Positions 22,205 to 31,033 of a stretch of DNA of 64,000 bases are shown piece by piece. The DNA comes from Oscillospiraceae bacterium. Lineage in GTDB: Bacteria > Bacillota > Clostridia > Oscillospirales > Ruminococcaceae. Numbering within the stretch: the first letter of the stretch is position 1; each line of letters begins with the position of its first letter. A model generated the notes under the pieces. The model searched no databases and was not told the origin of the DNA. It worked only from the letters and a program-made list of their open reading frames with translations. Position numbers and translations under genes: made by a program. The stretch lies in contig JAHYZA010000007.1 in NCBI GenBank assembly GCA_019424695.1, forward strand, positions 1 through 64,000, given 5' to 3'.

Positions 22205-23419
22205 ATGCGTGCATATGAACGATTGCTGAATTATGTAAAGGTATATACCACTTCCGACCCCAATTCCGGCACACATCCCAGTACGGTGCGCCAGTTTGAC
22301 CTGGCCCGCCAGCTGGTGGAAGAGCTCAAAGCCCTGGGCCTGACGGATGCTCATGTGGATGAGCACTGTTATGTCTACGCCACGCTGCCCGCAACGCCGG
22401 GGCAGGAAAATGCCAAGGCGCTGGGCTTTATTGCCCATATGGATACGGCGGATGATGCCAGCGGCGAAAACGTGAATCCCCAGATTCACCCGGACTATGA
22501 CGGCGGCCCTGTGACGCTGCCGGCTACCGGTGCGGTGCTGGACCCCGAAACCTTCCCGTTCCTGAAAGAGATGAAAGGGCAAACGCTCATTACGGCGGAC
22601 GGCTCTACGCTGCTGGGTGCCGACGACAAGGCCGGCATTGCCGAGATCATGACGATGCTGGAACGGGTACAGGCGGAAAATCGCCCCCACGGCAAACTGT
22701 GCATCGGCTTTACGCCCGACGAGGAGATCGGCGAAGGCGCCAGCCTGTTTGATGTGGAGCACTTCGGCGCGGCGTATGCCTACACGGTGGACGGCGACGA
22801 TGTGGGGGAGATCAGCTATGAGAACTTCAATGCCGCGGCGGCGGTTGTGACGGTACACGGCTTCAGCGTACACCCCGGCAGTGCCAAAAATGCCATGCGG
22901 AATGCGCAGAACATTGCCATTGAATTCCATCAGGCACTGCCTGCGTTCTCCCGCCCCGAACATACCGAGGGACGCGAGGGCTTCTTCCACCTGACGAGCA
23001 TGCAGGGGGATGTGACCCTGGCACACCTGGGGTATATTGTGCGTGATCATGATGCCGTCAAGTTCGCGGCCCGCAAGGCGCAGATGCAGCATATTGCCGA
23101 CTGCCTGAATGAAAAATATGGTGCCGGTACCGTAGAACTGGACATCAAGGACAGCTACTATAATATGATGGAAAAGATCCAGCCCCATTTCCATCTGGTG
23201 GAAAATGCCCGCAAAGCGATCCGTGCAGCCGGGCTGGAACCCATCGAGGCGCCGGTGCGCGGCGGTACCGATGGCGCAACCCTGAGTTATATGGGCCTGC
23301 CTTGTCCCAACCTGGGCACTGGCGGTTTCAATTTCCACGGCCCGTGTGAGTGCATCACCGCAGAGAAAATGGACCAGAGTGTGGAAATCCTGATGAATCT
23401 GGTGGATCTGTACAAGTAA
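22205..23419 (+). CDS. pepT: Peptidase T (tripeptide aminopeptidase)
   Basis: 404-aa M20-family zinc peptidase that removes the N-terminal residue of tripeptides in the cytosol. Metal ligands are visible in FIAHMDTADD (His78, Asp80), GADDKAGIAEI and TPDEEIGEGAS. The lid/dimer domain contains VHGFSVHPGSAKNAM, and the C-terminal GGFNFHGPCECI supplies the last His. AAGGAGGAA precedes the ATG at 22205; an upstream in-frame start at 22106 lies in the promoter. Monocistronic, with a terminator behind it. Confidence 0.95.
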   Translation: MRAYERLLNYVKVYTTSDPNSGTHPSTVRQFDLARQLVEELKALGLTDAHVDEHCYVYATLPATPGQENAKALGFIAHMDTADDASGENVNPQIHPDYDGGPVTLPATGAVLDPETFPFLKEMKGQTLITADGSTLLGADDKAGIAEIMTMLERVQAENRPHGKLCIGFTPDEEIGEGASLFDVEHFGAAYAYTVDGDDVGEISYENFNAAAAVVTVHGFSVHPGSAKNAMRNAQNIAIEFHQALPAFSRPEHTEGREGFFHLTSMQGDVTLAHLGYIVRDHDAVKFAARKAQMQHIADCLNEKYGAGTVELDIKDSYYNMMEKIQPHFHLVENARKAIRAAGLEPIEAPVRGGTDGATLSYMGLPCPNLGTGGFNFHGPCECITAEKMDQSVEILMNLVDLYK

Positions 23420-23436
23420 ATACACAGAGATTTTAT

Positions 23437-23472
23437 GCACCCGGCAAAATGTCGCCGGGTGCATTTTCTTTG
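23437..23472 (+). terminator. pepT terminator
   Basis: GCACCCGGC (23437-23445) pairs with GCCGGGTGC (23454-23462) and is followed by a T-rich tail. Confidence 0.85.
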
Positions 23473-23523
23473 CTGTCTTAATCATAGGAAGACATGACAT
23501 CAGCAAAAGTCGGCAATTCCCTC

Positions 23524-23553
23524 TTGACAAACGCCCCGGTAGGTGGGTATAAT
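23524..23553 (+). promoter_or_regulatory. tRNA-Gly promoter
   Basis: TTGACA (23524-23529), an 18-bp spacer and TATAAT (23548-23553) stand 12 nt before the tRNA. Confidence 0.85.
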
Positions 23554-23565
23554 ACTCATTACCGT

Positions 23566-23640
23566 GCAGGTGTCGTACAACGGCTAGTACATCAGCCTTC
23601 CAAGCTGAGGACGAGGGTTCGACTCCCTTCACCTGCTCCA
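23566..23640 (+). tRNA. tRNA-Gly (anticodon UCC)
   Basis: A 75-nt cloverleaf with acceptor GCAGGTG / CACCTGC, the T-loop GGTTCGACT, anticodon loop CTTCCAA giving UCC, and an encoded CCA end (23638-23640). It stands alone with its own promoter and terminator. Confidence 0.95.
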
Positions 23641-23650
23641 CATCGCAAAA

Positions 23651-23687
23651 AGAGCGCTGCACCATTTTGGTGCGGCGCTCTTTTTTG
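23651..23687 (+). terminator. tRNA-Gly terminator
   Basis: An imperfect stem of AGAGCGC-TGCACC with GGTGC-G-GCGCTCT closes a short T-rich loop and is followed by TTTTTT. Confidence 0.85.
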
Positions 23688-23747
23688 TTGCACAGATCGG
23701 ATATTCGGATAGAAAAAGAATACGACAAGCGATGTTTAAACAAATCC

Positions 23748-23777
23748 AAAAGATCTGACCAAACGGTCAGATCTTTT
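23748..23777. terminator. Bidirectional hairpin between tRNA and fatty-acid operon
   Basis: AAAAGATCTGACC (23748-23760) and GGTCAGATCTTTT (23765-23777) are perfect reverse complements around a 4-nt loop, with T/A runs at both ends. It insulates the fatty-acid promoter. Confidence 0.6.
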
Positions 23778-23813
23778 GTGTATAGGGGAGAAAACCAACA
23801 CATCAAGAAAAAT

Positions 23814-23899
23814 ACCTAAATAAATTAAGATAAAAATATTGACAAACCTGAAAAAACGGGTATAATGGGTATCGTTCTTTTAGCTAAATATATTTAGGT
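23814..23899 (+). promoter_or_regulatory. Fatty-acid operon promoter flanked by paired operators
   Basis: TTGACA (23839-23844), a 16-bp spacer and TATAAT (23861-23866) form the promoter. ACCTAAATAAATTAAG (23814-23829) lies above the -35, and its inverted, better version ACCTAAATATATTTAGCT (minus strand, 23882-23899, core CTAAATATATTTAG palindromic) lies just after the start point. Two copies of one motif bracketing the promoter suggest a repressor of fatty-acid synthesis, perhaps the MarR-type protein at the operon's end. Confidence 0.7.
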
Positions 23900-23946
23900 A
23901 AAATTACAAACAAACAAAAATTGAATGCAACAAGGAGCGTATTCCC

Positions 23947-24174
23947 ATGACTTTTGAAGAACTGAAGAACGTGATCGTGGAGACCCTGAACGCCGACGCC
24001 GATGCCATTACGATGGAAGCCAGCCTGGCCGACGACCTGAATGCCGACAGCCTGGACGCTGTGGAACTGAACATGGCGCTGGAAGAAAAGTTCGGCGCTG
24101 CCATTCCCGATGAGGAACTGGGCAACATGAAAACCGTCGGGGACATCTTCAACTACCTGACCAAGAACGCCTGA
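23947..24174 (+). CDS. acpP: Acyl carrier protein
   Basis: A 75-aa acidic helical carrier. DLNADSLDAVEL contains Ser35, the phosphopantetheine attachment site. It carries growing acyl chains between the Fab enzymes encoded downstream. AAGGAG lies 9 nt before the ATG. First gene of the fatty-acid operon. Confidence 0.96.
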   Translation: MTFEELKNVIVETLNADADAITMEASLADDLNADSLDAVELNMALEEKFGAAIPDEELGNMKTVGDIFNYLTKNA

Positions 24175-24212
24175 TTGGTTCTCAATTTTATTCGGACAGG
24201 AGGACTCCATGC

Positions 24213-25097
24213 ATGAATGTCGGTAAGATCTTGGCCCTCACCCCCCGGGAGCGGACCTTTCAGCTCAAAGCCCGTCGGGATGCCGGTACCGATAATCCCC
24301 GTTGGCGCGCACCGGATTTCTTCACCTGCAAGAAATGCGAGCGCCGCGCCACCCGGCAGGTCTGGGCCAGTACGTTGTATGTTTGTCCCAACTGCGGGTA
24401 TCACCACCCGGTGGGCGGGTACTATCGTCTGAGCATGGTGCTGGATCACGGCACTTTCCGGGAACTGGACGGCGAGCTGGAAGGCAAGAACGTGCTGGCG
24501 TTCCCCGGTTACGATGAAAAGCTGGCCAAACAGCGCGCCAAGACCGGCCTCAGCGATGCGGTTGTTACCGCCTACGGAAAAATTGGTGGTGTGCCGGCGG
24601 TGGTCGCTGTGCTGGACAGCCGCTTTTTCATGGGCAGTATGGGTACGGCTGTGGGCGAAAAGGTCACCCGCGCAGTGGAGTATGCCACCAGCAAACATCT
24701 GCCGCTCATCATCTTCTCAGCCAGCGGAGGCGCCCGTATGCAGGAAGGCATCTTCAGCCTGATGCAGATGGCCAAGACCAGCGCCGCCATCCAGCGCTTC
24801 CAGGCCAAGGGCGGACTGTACATCAGCTATCTGACCCATCCCACCACCGGCGGCGTAACGGCCAGTTTCGCCAGCCTGGGCGACATCACGCTGGCAGAGC
24901 CCGATGCCCTGATCGGTTTCGCGGGCCCCCGCGTCATCGAACAGACCATTGGTGAAAAGCTGCCCAAGGGATTCCAGCGTGCGGAGTATCTGCTGGACCA
25001 CGGCTTTGTGGATCAAGTCGTGCCCCGCGGGGAGATGAAAGACACCCTGACGCAGTTGCTTCAGCTGCACACACAAGGAAGGAAGCGCGGTGCATGA
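24213..25097 (+). CDS. accD: Acetyl-CoA carboxylase carboxyltransferase beta subunit
   Basis: 294 aa. An N-terminal zinc ribbon with Cys39, Cys42, Cys58 and Cys61 is followed by the crotonase-fold carboxyltransferase domain (VVAVLDSRFFMGSMG, IIFSASGGARMQEGIFSLMQM, GGVTASFASLGD). It forms malonyl-CoA together with AccA. I use the ATG at 24213 (AGGAGG 9 nt upstream); the ATG 4 nt earlier is out of frame. Biotin carboxyl carrier (accB) and biotin carboxylase (accC) are not in this operon. Confidence 0.95.
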   Translation: MNVGKILALTPRERTFQLKARRDAGTDNPRWRAPDFFTCKKCERRATRQVWASTLYVCPNCGYHHPVGGYYRLSMVLDHGTFRELDGELEGKNVLAFPGYDEKLAKQRAKTGLSDAVVTAYGKIGGVPAVVAVLDSRFFMGSMGTAVGEKVTRAVEYATSKHLPLIIFSASGGARMQEGIFSLMQMAKTSAAIQRFQAKGGLYISYLTHPTTGGVTASFASLGDITLAEPDALIGFAGPRVIEQTIGEKLPKGFQRAEYLLDHGFVDQVVPRGEMKDTLTQLLQLHTQGRKRGA

Positions 25098-26065
25098 TCA
25101 AAGACATTCTTAAAGAGGTGGAATCCCTCGACCATCGCATAGATGCCCTGCAGAACCCCACCCCTGAGGACGATGCCGCCAGCCAGCTTCTGGGGGAGGC
25201 GGATGCCCAACCGGAAGCCGGTGAATCGCTGGAAGAGCTGCAAGCCCGTCGTGATGCACTGCTGGCGCAGTGTCGGGACCTGACACCGGCGGACCGGGTC
25301 TTTCTGGCACGGCATCAGGGGCGTCCGCGCATTGATGAGTATATCCGTGAACTGTTCACGGACTTCTTTGAACAGCGCGGCGACCGCCAGTGCAGCGATG
25401 ACCAGAGCATCCTCGGCGGAATTGCCCGGTATAAGGGCATTCCGGTCACGGTCATCGGACATCGCAAAGGCTCCACGCTGGAAGAAAATATGCGTTTCCG
25501 GTTCGGTATGCCGGAACCGGAAGGCTACCGCAAAGCCTTGCGCCTGATGCAGCAGGCCGAAAAGTTCGGCCGACCCATCATCACCTTCATCGACACGCCG
25601 GGCGCGTACCCCGGCAAGGAGGCCGAAGAGCGGGGGCAGGGTGAGGCAATCGCCCGCAACCTTGCGGAAATGAGCGGCCTGACGGTGCCCATTATTTCGG
25701 TGGTCACCGGAGAAGGCAGCAGCGGCGGCGCGCTGGGACTTGGCGTGGCCAACCGGATTCTGATGCTGGAAAATGCCGTGTATTCGGTACTCAGCCCCGA
25801 GGGATTCGCCAGCATCCTGTGGAAGGATTCCACCCGCAGCGGCGAAGCCTGCGAGATCATGAAACTGACCGCACAGGATCTTTTTGCCGACGGCGTTGTG
25901 GAAGAAGTCATTCCCGAACCGCTGGGCGGCGCGCAGCGGGATCACAAGGCGCTGTTTGCGGCGCTGGATGCGGCGCTGGAACGCCATCTGACCCAGCTGT
26001 GCAAGATGAACGGTAAGGCATTGGCCGACCAGCGATACAAAAAATATCGTCAGATCGGTCTGTGA
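25094..26065 (+). CDS. accA: Acetyl-CoA carboxylase carboxyltransferase alpha subunit
   Basis: 323 aa. An N-terminal helical segment (MIKDILKEVESLDHRIDAL) contacts AccD. The core contains RGDRQCSDDQSILGGIARY, FIDTPGAYPGKEAEERGQGEAIARNL and SVVTGEGSSGGALGLG, the oxyanion/CoA site. The ATG overlaps the accD stop (ATGA), giving one-to-one production of the two subunits. Confidence 0.95.
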   Translation: MIKDILKEVESLDHRIDALQNPTPEDDAASQLLGEADAQPEAGESLEELQARRDALLAQCRDLTPADRVFLARHQGRPRIDEYIRELFTDFFEQRGDRQCSDDQSILGGIARYKGIPVTVIGHRKGSTLEENMRFRFGMPEPEGYRKALRLMQQAEKFGRPIITFIDTPGAYPGKEAEERGQGEAIARNLAEMSGLTVPIISVVTGEGSSGGALGLGVANRILMLENAVYSVLSPEGFASILWKDSTRSGEACEIMKLTAQDLFADGVVEEVIPEPLGGAQRDHKALFAALDAALERHLTQLCKMNGKALADQRYKKYRQIGL

Positions 26066-26086
26066 CACAACGGATAGAGGGAGCTT

Positions 26087-27037
26087 ATGGAAGGTTTGCA
26101 GCTGATTGCCACCGGCGGGGCGCTGCCCGGCCGCGTGGTAACCAACGAGGATTTGAGCAAGCTGGTGGATACCAGCGATGAATGGATCACCACGCGCACC
26201 GGCATTCGGCAGCGGCATTTCTGCTCGGAAGGGGAGAGTGCGGCCACGTTGGCCATTGCAGCAGCCCGTCAGGCGCTGGAACGAAGTGGTCTGCAGCCGG
26301 CACAAATTGGTTGTTGTGTCTGCGCAACCCTTTCCGGTGCCTACGCAACGCCCAGCACGGCCTGTCTGGTACAGCGGGAACTGGGGCTGGCGCAGGATAT
26401 CCCCGTGCTGGATGTGAACGCGGCCTGCTCCGGCTTTATCTACGGGGCAGCGGTGGCCCGGGGTTTGCTGATGACGCGCCCGGAAGATGACCGCCGCTAT
26501 GCGCTGGTCATCGGGTGCGAGCAGCTTTCCCGCCTGATGGATATGACCGACCGCAACACCTGCGTGTTGTTTGGCGACGGTGCCGGTGCGGCTGTCTTTG
26601 AACTGGCCGACGGCGTGGATTTTGCCGTGGACCTGGGGGCCCGGGGCGATATGGCCATCGAAACACCGCCTTGCGGTCCCATTCACATGGATGGCCGTGC
26701 GGTGTTCCGTTTTGCAGTGGATGCGCTGCCGCGCACGCTGCATGCGGTACTGGATGCCACCCACCACACTCTGGATGAGGTGGATTGGGTGGTTTGCCAT
26801 CAGGCCAACAGCCGGATCATCGACCACTGTGTCAAAAAGCTGGAAGCGGACCCCGCCAAATTTTATAAAAATATGGATCGCCACGGCAACACCAGCGCCG
26901 CCAGTATTCCGGTGGCACTGAACGAACTGGCCGAAAGCGGCCGCCTGCAGCCGGGCATGCGCCTTGCGTGCATCGGTTTCGGCGGCGGTCTGACCTGGGG
27001 CGGTATGTTGCTCACTGTGAAAGGAAGCGTCGTATGA
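26087..27037 (+). CDS. fabH: 3-oxoacyl-ACP synthase III
   Basis: 316 aa. Starts fatty-acid synthesis by condensing acyl-CoA with malonyl-ACP. The thiolase-fold triad is visible: Cys114 in VNAACSGFIYG, His in VCHQANSRIID, Asn in HGNTSAASIPV. The segment SDEWITTRTGIRQRHF is typical of FabH. The stop overlaps the fabK start. Confidence 0.95.
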   Translation: MEGLQLIATGGALPGRVVTNEDLSKLVDTSDEWITTRTGIRQRHFCSEGESAATLAIAAARQALERSGLQPAQIGCCVCATLSGAYATPSTACLVQRELGLAQDIPVLDVNAACSGFIYGAAVARGLLMTRPEDDRRYALVIGCEQLSRLMDMTDRNTCVLFGDGAGAAVFELADGVDFAVDLGARGDMAIETPPCGPIHMDGRAVFRFAVDALPRTLHAVLDATHHTLDEVDWVVCHQANSRIIDHCVKKLEADPAKFYKNMDRHGNTSAASIPVALNELAESGRLQPGMRLACIGFGGGLTWGGMLLTVKGSVV

Positions 27038-27972
27038 AACTGTTGAACGAGATTCTCGGCACCCGGTATCCTATTATTCAGGGCGGCATGGCCAACATTG
27101 CCACCGGCGAGTTCGCCGCCGCCTGCTCCAACGCGGGCGCCCTTGGCCTGATCGGGTCCGGTGGTATGAATGCCGATTCGCTGCGGGATAACATCCGCCG
27201 CGCCAAACAGCTCACCGATAAGCCTTTCGGCGTCAACATCATGCTGATGCACCCCCAGGCGGATGAATTTGCCAGGATTGTGGTGGAGGAAGGTGTGCGT
27301 TTCGTCACCACCGGTGCCGGCAACCCCGGCAAGTACATGGAAAGCTGGAAGACCGCGGGTATCACGGTCATGCCGGTGGTGGCGGCTTCGGTGCTGGCCA
27401 AACACCTGGTCAAGTGCGGCGCTGATGCGCTGATTGCCGAGGGCACCGAGAGCGGCGGTCATGTGGGCGAGATGGCCACGATGGCCCTGGTACCCCAGGT
27501 GATAGACGCCGTGGATGTGCCGGTGATCGCAGCCGGCGGCATTGCGGACGGCCGGCAGATGGCGGCGGCCTTTGCGCTGGGGGCTTGCGGTGTCCAGATC
27601 GGTACCTGTCTGCTGGTTTCCGAGGAATGCCCCATTCACCCCAACTACAAGGCGGCGCTGCTTAAGGCCAAGGACAGCGACACCATTGTGACTGGCCGTA
27701 TCGGCGGTACGCCGGTCCGCGTGCTGAAAAACCGCATGAGCCGGGAGTATGTCCGCCAGGAAAAAGCCGGCGCCGACAAGATGGAGCTGGAAAAGTACAC
27801 ATTGGGCAGCCTGCGTCGCGCCGTGTTTGACGGCGATACCGAGACCGGCAGCCTGATGGCCGGTCAGGTGGCCGGTATGCTCAAGGGTGTGCGGCCGGTG
27901 GCGGAAATTCTTGACGAAATGATGACCGAATGCCGTGCCCGCCTGCACGAGATGGGCCGGATGAACGTATAA
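27034..27972 (+). CDS. fabK: Enoyl-ACP reductase II (FabK, flavoprotein)
   Basis: 312 aa. A TIM-barrel NPD-like FMN enzyme with YPIIQGGMANIATGEFAAACS, a substrate loop, GTESGGHVGEMATMALVP and AAGGIADGRQMAAAFALGACGVQIGT. It reduces the enoyl-ACP double bond; its location inside the fab operon and the absence of FabI identify it. I start at the ATG overlapping the fabH stop. FabK users are typically insensitive to triclosan (family knowledge). Confidence 0.95.
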   Translation: MKLLNEILGTRYPIIQGGMANIATGEFAAACSNAGALGLIGSGGMNADSLRDNIRRAKQLTDKPFGVNIMLMHPQADEFARIVVEEGVRFVTTGAGNPGKYMESWKTAGITVMPVVAASVLAKHLVKCGADALIAEGTESGGHVGEMATMALVPQVIDAVDVPVIAAGGIADGRQMAAAFALGACGVQIGTCLLVSEECPIHPNYKAALLKAKDSDTIVTGRIGGTPVRVLKNRMSREYVRQEKAGADKMELEKYTLGSLRRAVFDGDTETGSLMAGQVAGMLKGVRPVAEILDEMMTECRARLHEMGRMNV

Positions 27973-27988
27973 AAAGGAGTACATCACG

Positions 27989-28933
27989 ATGAAACTCGCG
28001 TTTTTGTATGCCGGGCAGGGCAGCCAGCACGCCGGGATGGGCGCCGACCTGTATGCGTCGTCGCCGGTATTCCGCAAAGTGTTTGATGAGGCTGCCACGG
28101 TCCTGGATTTTGACCTCAAAACCACCTGCTTTGAGGACCCGGACGGGGTCATCAACCTGACTCGCTATACGCAGCCCTGCATGGTGGCCTTTGCTGCCGG
28201 CGTCACCGCGATGCTGGCCGATGCCGGCATCCGTCCCGACTATGCGGCGGGCCTGTCGCTGGGCGAATATTCGGCACTGGAATGTGCCGATGTGCTGGAT
28301 GCCAGGAGTGCTGTGGAACTGGTTGCTTTCCGCGGCCAGGCAATGGCCAAGGCGTCCGAAGGGCTGGACTGCGGGATGACGGCGGTGCTGGCCCTGGACC
28401 GCGACAAGCTGCAGGCGTGCTGCAATGAGGCATCCGCCCTGGGCATTGTGCAGATCTGCAACTACAACTGTCCCGGGCAGCTGGTCATCGGCGGCGAAAA
28501 GGCCGCGGTAGACCGTGCGGCGGAGCTGGCCAAGGAGGCCGGTGCCAAGCGCTGCCTGCCCCTCAAGGTCAGCGGCCCGTTCCATACCATTCTGATGAAC
28601 CCGGCGGGGACGGCTCTGGCGGAACGCTTCCGGACCGTACAGTTTGCGCCCATGCGGATGCCGGTGCTCTTCAACTGCCTGGGCCACGAAAAGGCTCCGT
28701 CGGATTCCATTGCCGACCTGCTGGTGCGCCAGGTGCAGAGCAGCGTCTATCTGGAAGATACCATCCGCCGCCTGGCAGAACTGGGTGTCGATACCGTGGT
28801 GGAAATCGGCCCCGGACACACCATCAGCGGATTTGTCAAAAAGACGGTGGGCAGTGCCATCACCTGCCTGAACATCGAGACGACGGCTGATTTTGAAAAA
28901 GCCGTCGCGGCACTGAAGGAGGCCCGGGCATGA
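27989..28933 (+). CDS. fabD: Malonyl-CoA:ACP transacylase
   Basis: 314 aa. LAFLYAGQGSQHAGMG at the start, catalytic Ser90 in GLSLGEYSALE, and the His of GPFHTILMNPA complete the acyltransferase dyad. It loads malonyl groups onto AcpP. AAAAAGGAG precedes the ATG, and the stop overlaps the fabG start by 4 nt. Confidence 0.95.
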   Translation: MKLAFLYAGQGSQHAGMGADLYASSPVFRKVFDEAATVLDFDLKTTCFEDPDGVINLTRYTQPCMVAFAAGVTAMLADAGIRPDYAAGLSLGEYSALECADVLDARSAVELVAFRGQAMAKASEGLDCGMTAVLALDRDKLQACCNEASALGIVQICNYNCPGQLVIGGEKAAVDRAAELAKEAGAKRCLPLKVSGPFHTILMNPAGTALAERFRTVQFAPMRMPVLFNCLGHEKAPSDSIADLLVRQVQSSVYLEDTIRRLAELGVDTVVEIGPGHTISGFVKKTVGSAITCLNIETTADFEKAVAALKEARA

Positions 28934-29682
28934 GTGAACCACAGAAGAACCGTACCGCCGCGCTGGTGACCGGCGGTGGCCGCGGCATTGGCCGCGCCAT
29001 CTGCCTGGCCCTGGCTAAGGCAGGTTTTGATGTCTGCATCAACTATGCTTCCAGTTCTGCGGCAGCCGAACAGACGGCCGAAGACTGCAAAGCGCTGGGC
29101 GTGCAGGCGGTGACGATGCAGGCCGATGTCACCGATCCGGCCCAGTGTCAGAACCTGGTGGAGTCGGCCGCCAAGACCTTTGGCCGGCTGGATGTGCTGG
29201 TCAATAACGCCGGTGTGACGGCGGATAAACTGATCCTGCGCATGCAGGAAGCGGATTTTGACAAGGTCATCAACGCCAACCTCAAAGGCGCATTCTTCTG
29301 CAGCAAGACCGCCTGCAAACTGATGATGCGCCAGCGTTATGGCCGCATCATCAATATCAGCAGCGTAGTGGGATTGCACGGCAATGCCGGGCAGAGCAAC
29401 TATGCCGCCAGCAAGGCGGGACTCATCGGCCTGACCAAGAGCCTGGCCAAGGAATTCGCCGCACGGGGCGTGACGGTCAATGCGGTGGCACCCGGTTTTA
29501 TTGAGACCGATATGACGGCCGCCATGTCGGACGCCGCCAAGGAAGCAGCCCTCGGCGCAGTCCCGGCGGGCCGGATCGGCCGTGCCGAGGAAGTGGCCAA
29601 TGCGGTGGCCTTCCTGGCAAGCGCCGAAGCATCCTACATCACCGGGCAGGTGCTGTGCGTCGACGGTGGTATGGGAATGTAA
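28930..29682 (+). CDS. fabG: 3-oxoacyl-ACP reductase
   Basis: A 250-aa classical SDR. The cofactor motif is TGGGRGIGRAI, then NNAGVTADKL, the catalytic SSVVGLHGNAGQSNYAASKAG (Ser, Tyr, Lys) and APGFIETDMT. NADPH-dependent reduction of beta-ketoacyl-ACP. It is followed by a 107-nt spacer containing a hairpin, the longest gap in the operon. Confidence 0.94.
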   Translation: MSEPQKNRTAALVTGGGRGIGRAICLALAKAGFDVCINYASSSAAAEQTAEDCKALGVQAVTMQADVTDPAQCQNLVESAAKTFGRLDVLVNNAGVTADKLILRMQEADFDKVINANLKGAFFCSKTACKLMMRQRYGRIINISSVVGLHGNAGQSNYAASKAGLIGLTKSLAKEFAARGVTVNAVAPGFIETDMTAAMSDAAKEAALGAVPAGRIGRAEEVANAVAFLASAEASYITGQVLCVDGGMGM

Positions 29683-29789
29683 GGAAGGGCGTGTCTGCCG
29701 CCTGCGGCGCCGGAAACGGTGCGCGGCAGAAAAACACCCGGTTTGGTTTGAGCTACAACGATACAAAGGATAAGATAGCGAGGTTTCCT

Positions 29790-31031
29790 ATGGAAAAACG
29801 CAGAGTCGTTATTACCGGCCTTGGCACGGTCAATCCCACCGGCAACACGGTGGCCGAAAGCTGGGCCGCTGTGCGCCGCGGGGAATGCGGCATCGGTCCT
29901 ATTACCCATTATGACACCACCAACAGTAAGGTGAAGCTGGCCGCCGAGGTCAAGGATTTTGACCCCACCGTTCGCATGGATAAGCGGGAAGCCCGCAAAA
30001 TGGCCCGTTTCACCCAGTTTGCGGTGGCGGCCGCTGTAGAGGCGATGGAGGATTCCGGTCTGGATCTGGAGCACACCGATACCAGCCGCTTTGCCACGAT
30101 CATCTCCAGCGGCATCGGCGGCCTTCCCACCATCGAGGAAGAGCATGCCAAAGGGGAAACCAAGGGCTTTGACCGTGTCAGCCCCTTCTTTGTGCCGATG
30201 TCCATTGCCAATATGGCGGCGGGCCAGGTGGCCATCCGTTTCGGCCTGAAAGGCATGTGCACCAGCCCGGTGACGGCCTGCGCCGGCGGCACCAACGCCA
30301 TCGGCGACGCCTTCCATCGCATCCGCGACGGCTACGAAGACCTGGCCATCTGTGGCGGTGCCGAAAGCTGCATCAGCCCGCTGGGGGTGGGTGGCTTCAC
30401 CAGCATGAAAGCCCTCAACACCAGTGAGGACCCGGCCCGCGCTTCCATTCCGTTCGATGCCGAACGCGGTGGCTTTGTCATTGGCGAAGGCGCCGGCATC
30501 CTGGTGCTGGAAGAGCTGGGTCATGCCCAGGCCCGGGGCGCCAGAATCTATGCCGAGATTGTGGGCTATGGCGCAAACTGCGATGCCTACCACTTCACGG
30601 CGCCGGCGCCGGGCGGTGCCGGCGGTGCCGAGTGTATGCGGCTGGCATTGCGGGATGCCGACCTGGAACCGGAGGCGATCGGCTACCTCAATGCTCACGG
30701 CACCAGCACCCATCTCAACGATTCCTGCGAGACAGCTGCCATCAAGGCGGTGTTTGGGGACTACGCATACAAGCTGCGCATTTCCAGCACCAAGTCCATG
30801 ACTGGTCATCTGCTGGGGGCTGCCGGCGGCGTGGAGGGCGTTTTTACGGCGCTGGCGCTGCGCGACGGGTATCTGCCTGCCACCATCGGTCTCAAGGTAC
30901 CCGATCCCGAGTGTGACCTGAACTACCTGCCCAACGAAGGGGTGGAAGAGCAGGTGGAATACGCCCTGAGTGACAGCCTGGGCTTCGGCGGGCACAATGC
31001 TTGTGTCATCTTCAAACATTGGGAGGGATAA
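29790..31031 (+). CDS. fabF: 3-oxoacyl-ACP synthase II
   Basis: 413 aa, elongating condensing enzyme. RRVVITGLGTVNPTGNT at the start; catalytic Cys164 in VTACAGGTNAIGDA, first His in LNAHGTSTHLND, second in SSTKSMTGHLLGAAGG. I choose the ATG at 29790 because it begins the conserved MEKRRVVITGLG; the frame open from 29655 overlaps fabG. The preceding spacer holds TCTGCCGC (29694-29701) pairing with GCGGCAGA (29723-29730), closing a GAAA-loop inner stem, which may protect or tune the message. Confidence 0.95.
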   Translation: MEKRRVVITGLGTVNPTGNTVAESWAAVRRGECGIGPITHYDTTNSKVKLAAEVKDFDPTVRMDKREARKMARFTQFAVAAAVEAMEDSGLDLEHTDTSRFATIISSGIGGLPTIEEEHAKGETKGFDRVSPFFVPMSIANMAAGQVAIRFGLKGMCTSPVTACAGGTNAIGDAFHRIRDGYEDLAICGGAESCISPLGVGGFTSMKALNTSEDPARASIPFDAERGGFVIGEGAGILVLEELGHAQARGARIYAEIVGYGANCDAYHFTAPAPGGAGGAECMRLALRDADLEPEAIGYLNAHGTSTHLNDSCETAAIKAVFGDYAYKLRISSTKSMTGHLLGAAGGVEGVFTALALRDGYLPATIGLKVPDPECDLNYLPNEGVEEQVEYALSDSLGFGGHNACVIFKHWEG

Positions 31032-31033
31032 CC

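Noticed and set aside
22031..23806. 591-codon minus-strand frame opposite pepT and tRNA-Gly
   Set aside because: It runs straight through a tRNA gene and a terminator and is antisense to pepT.
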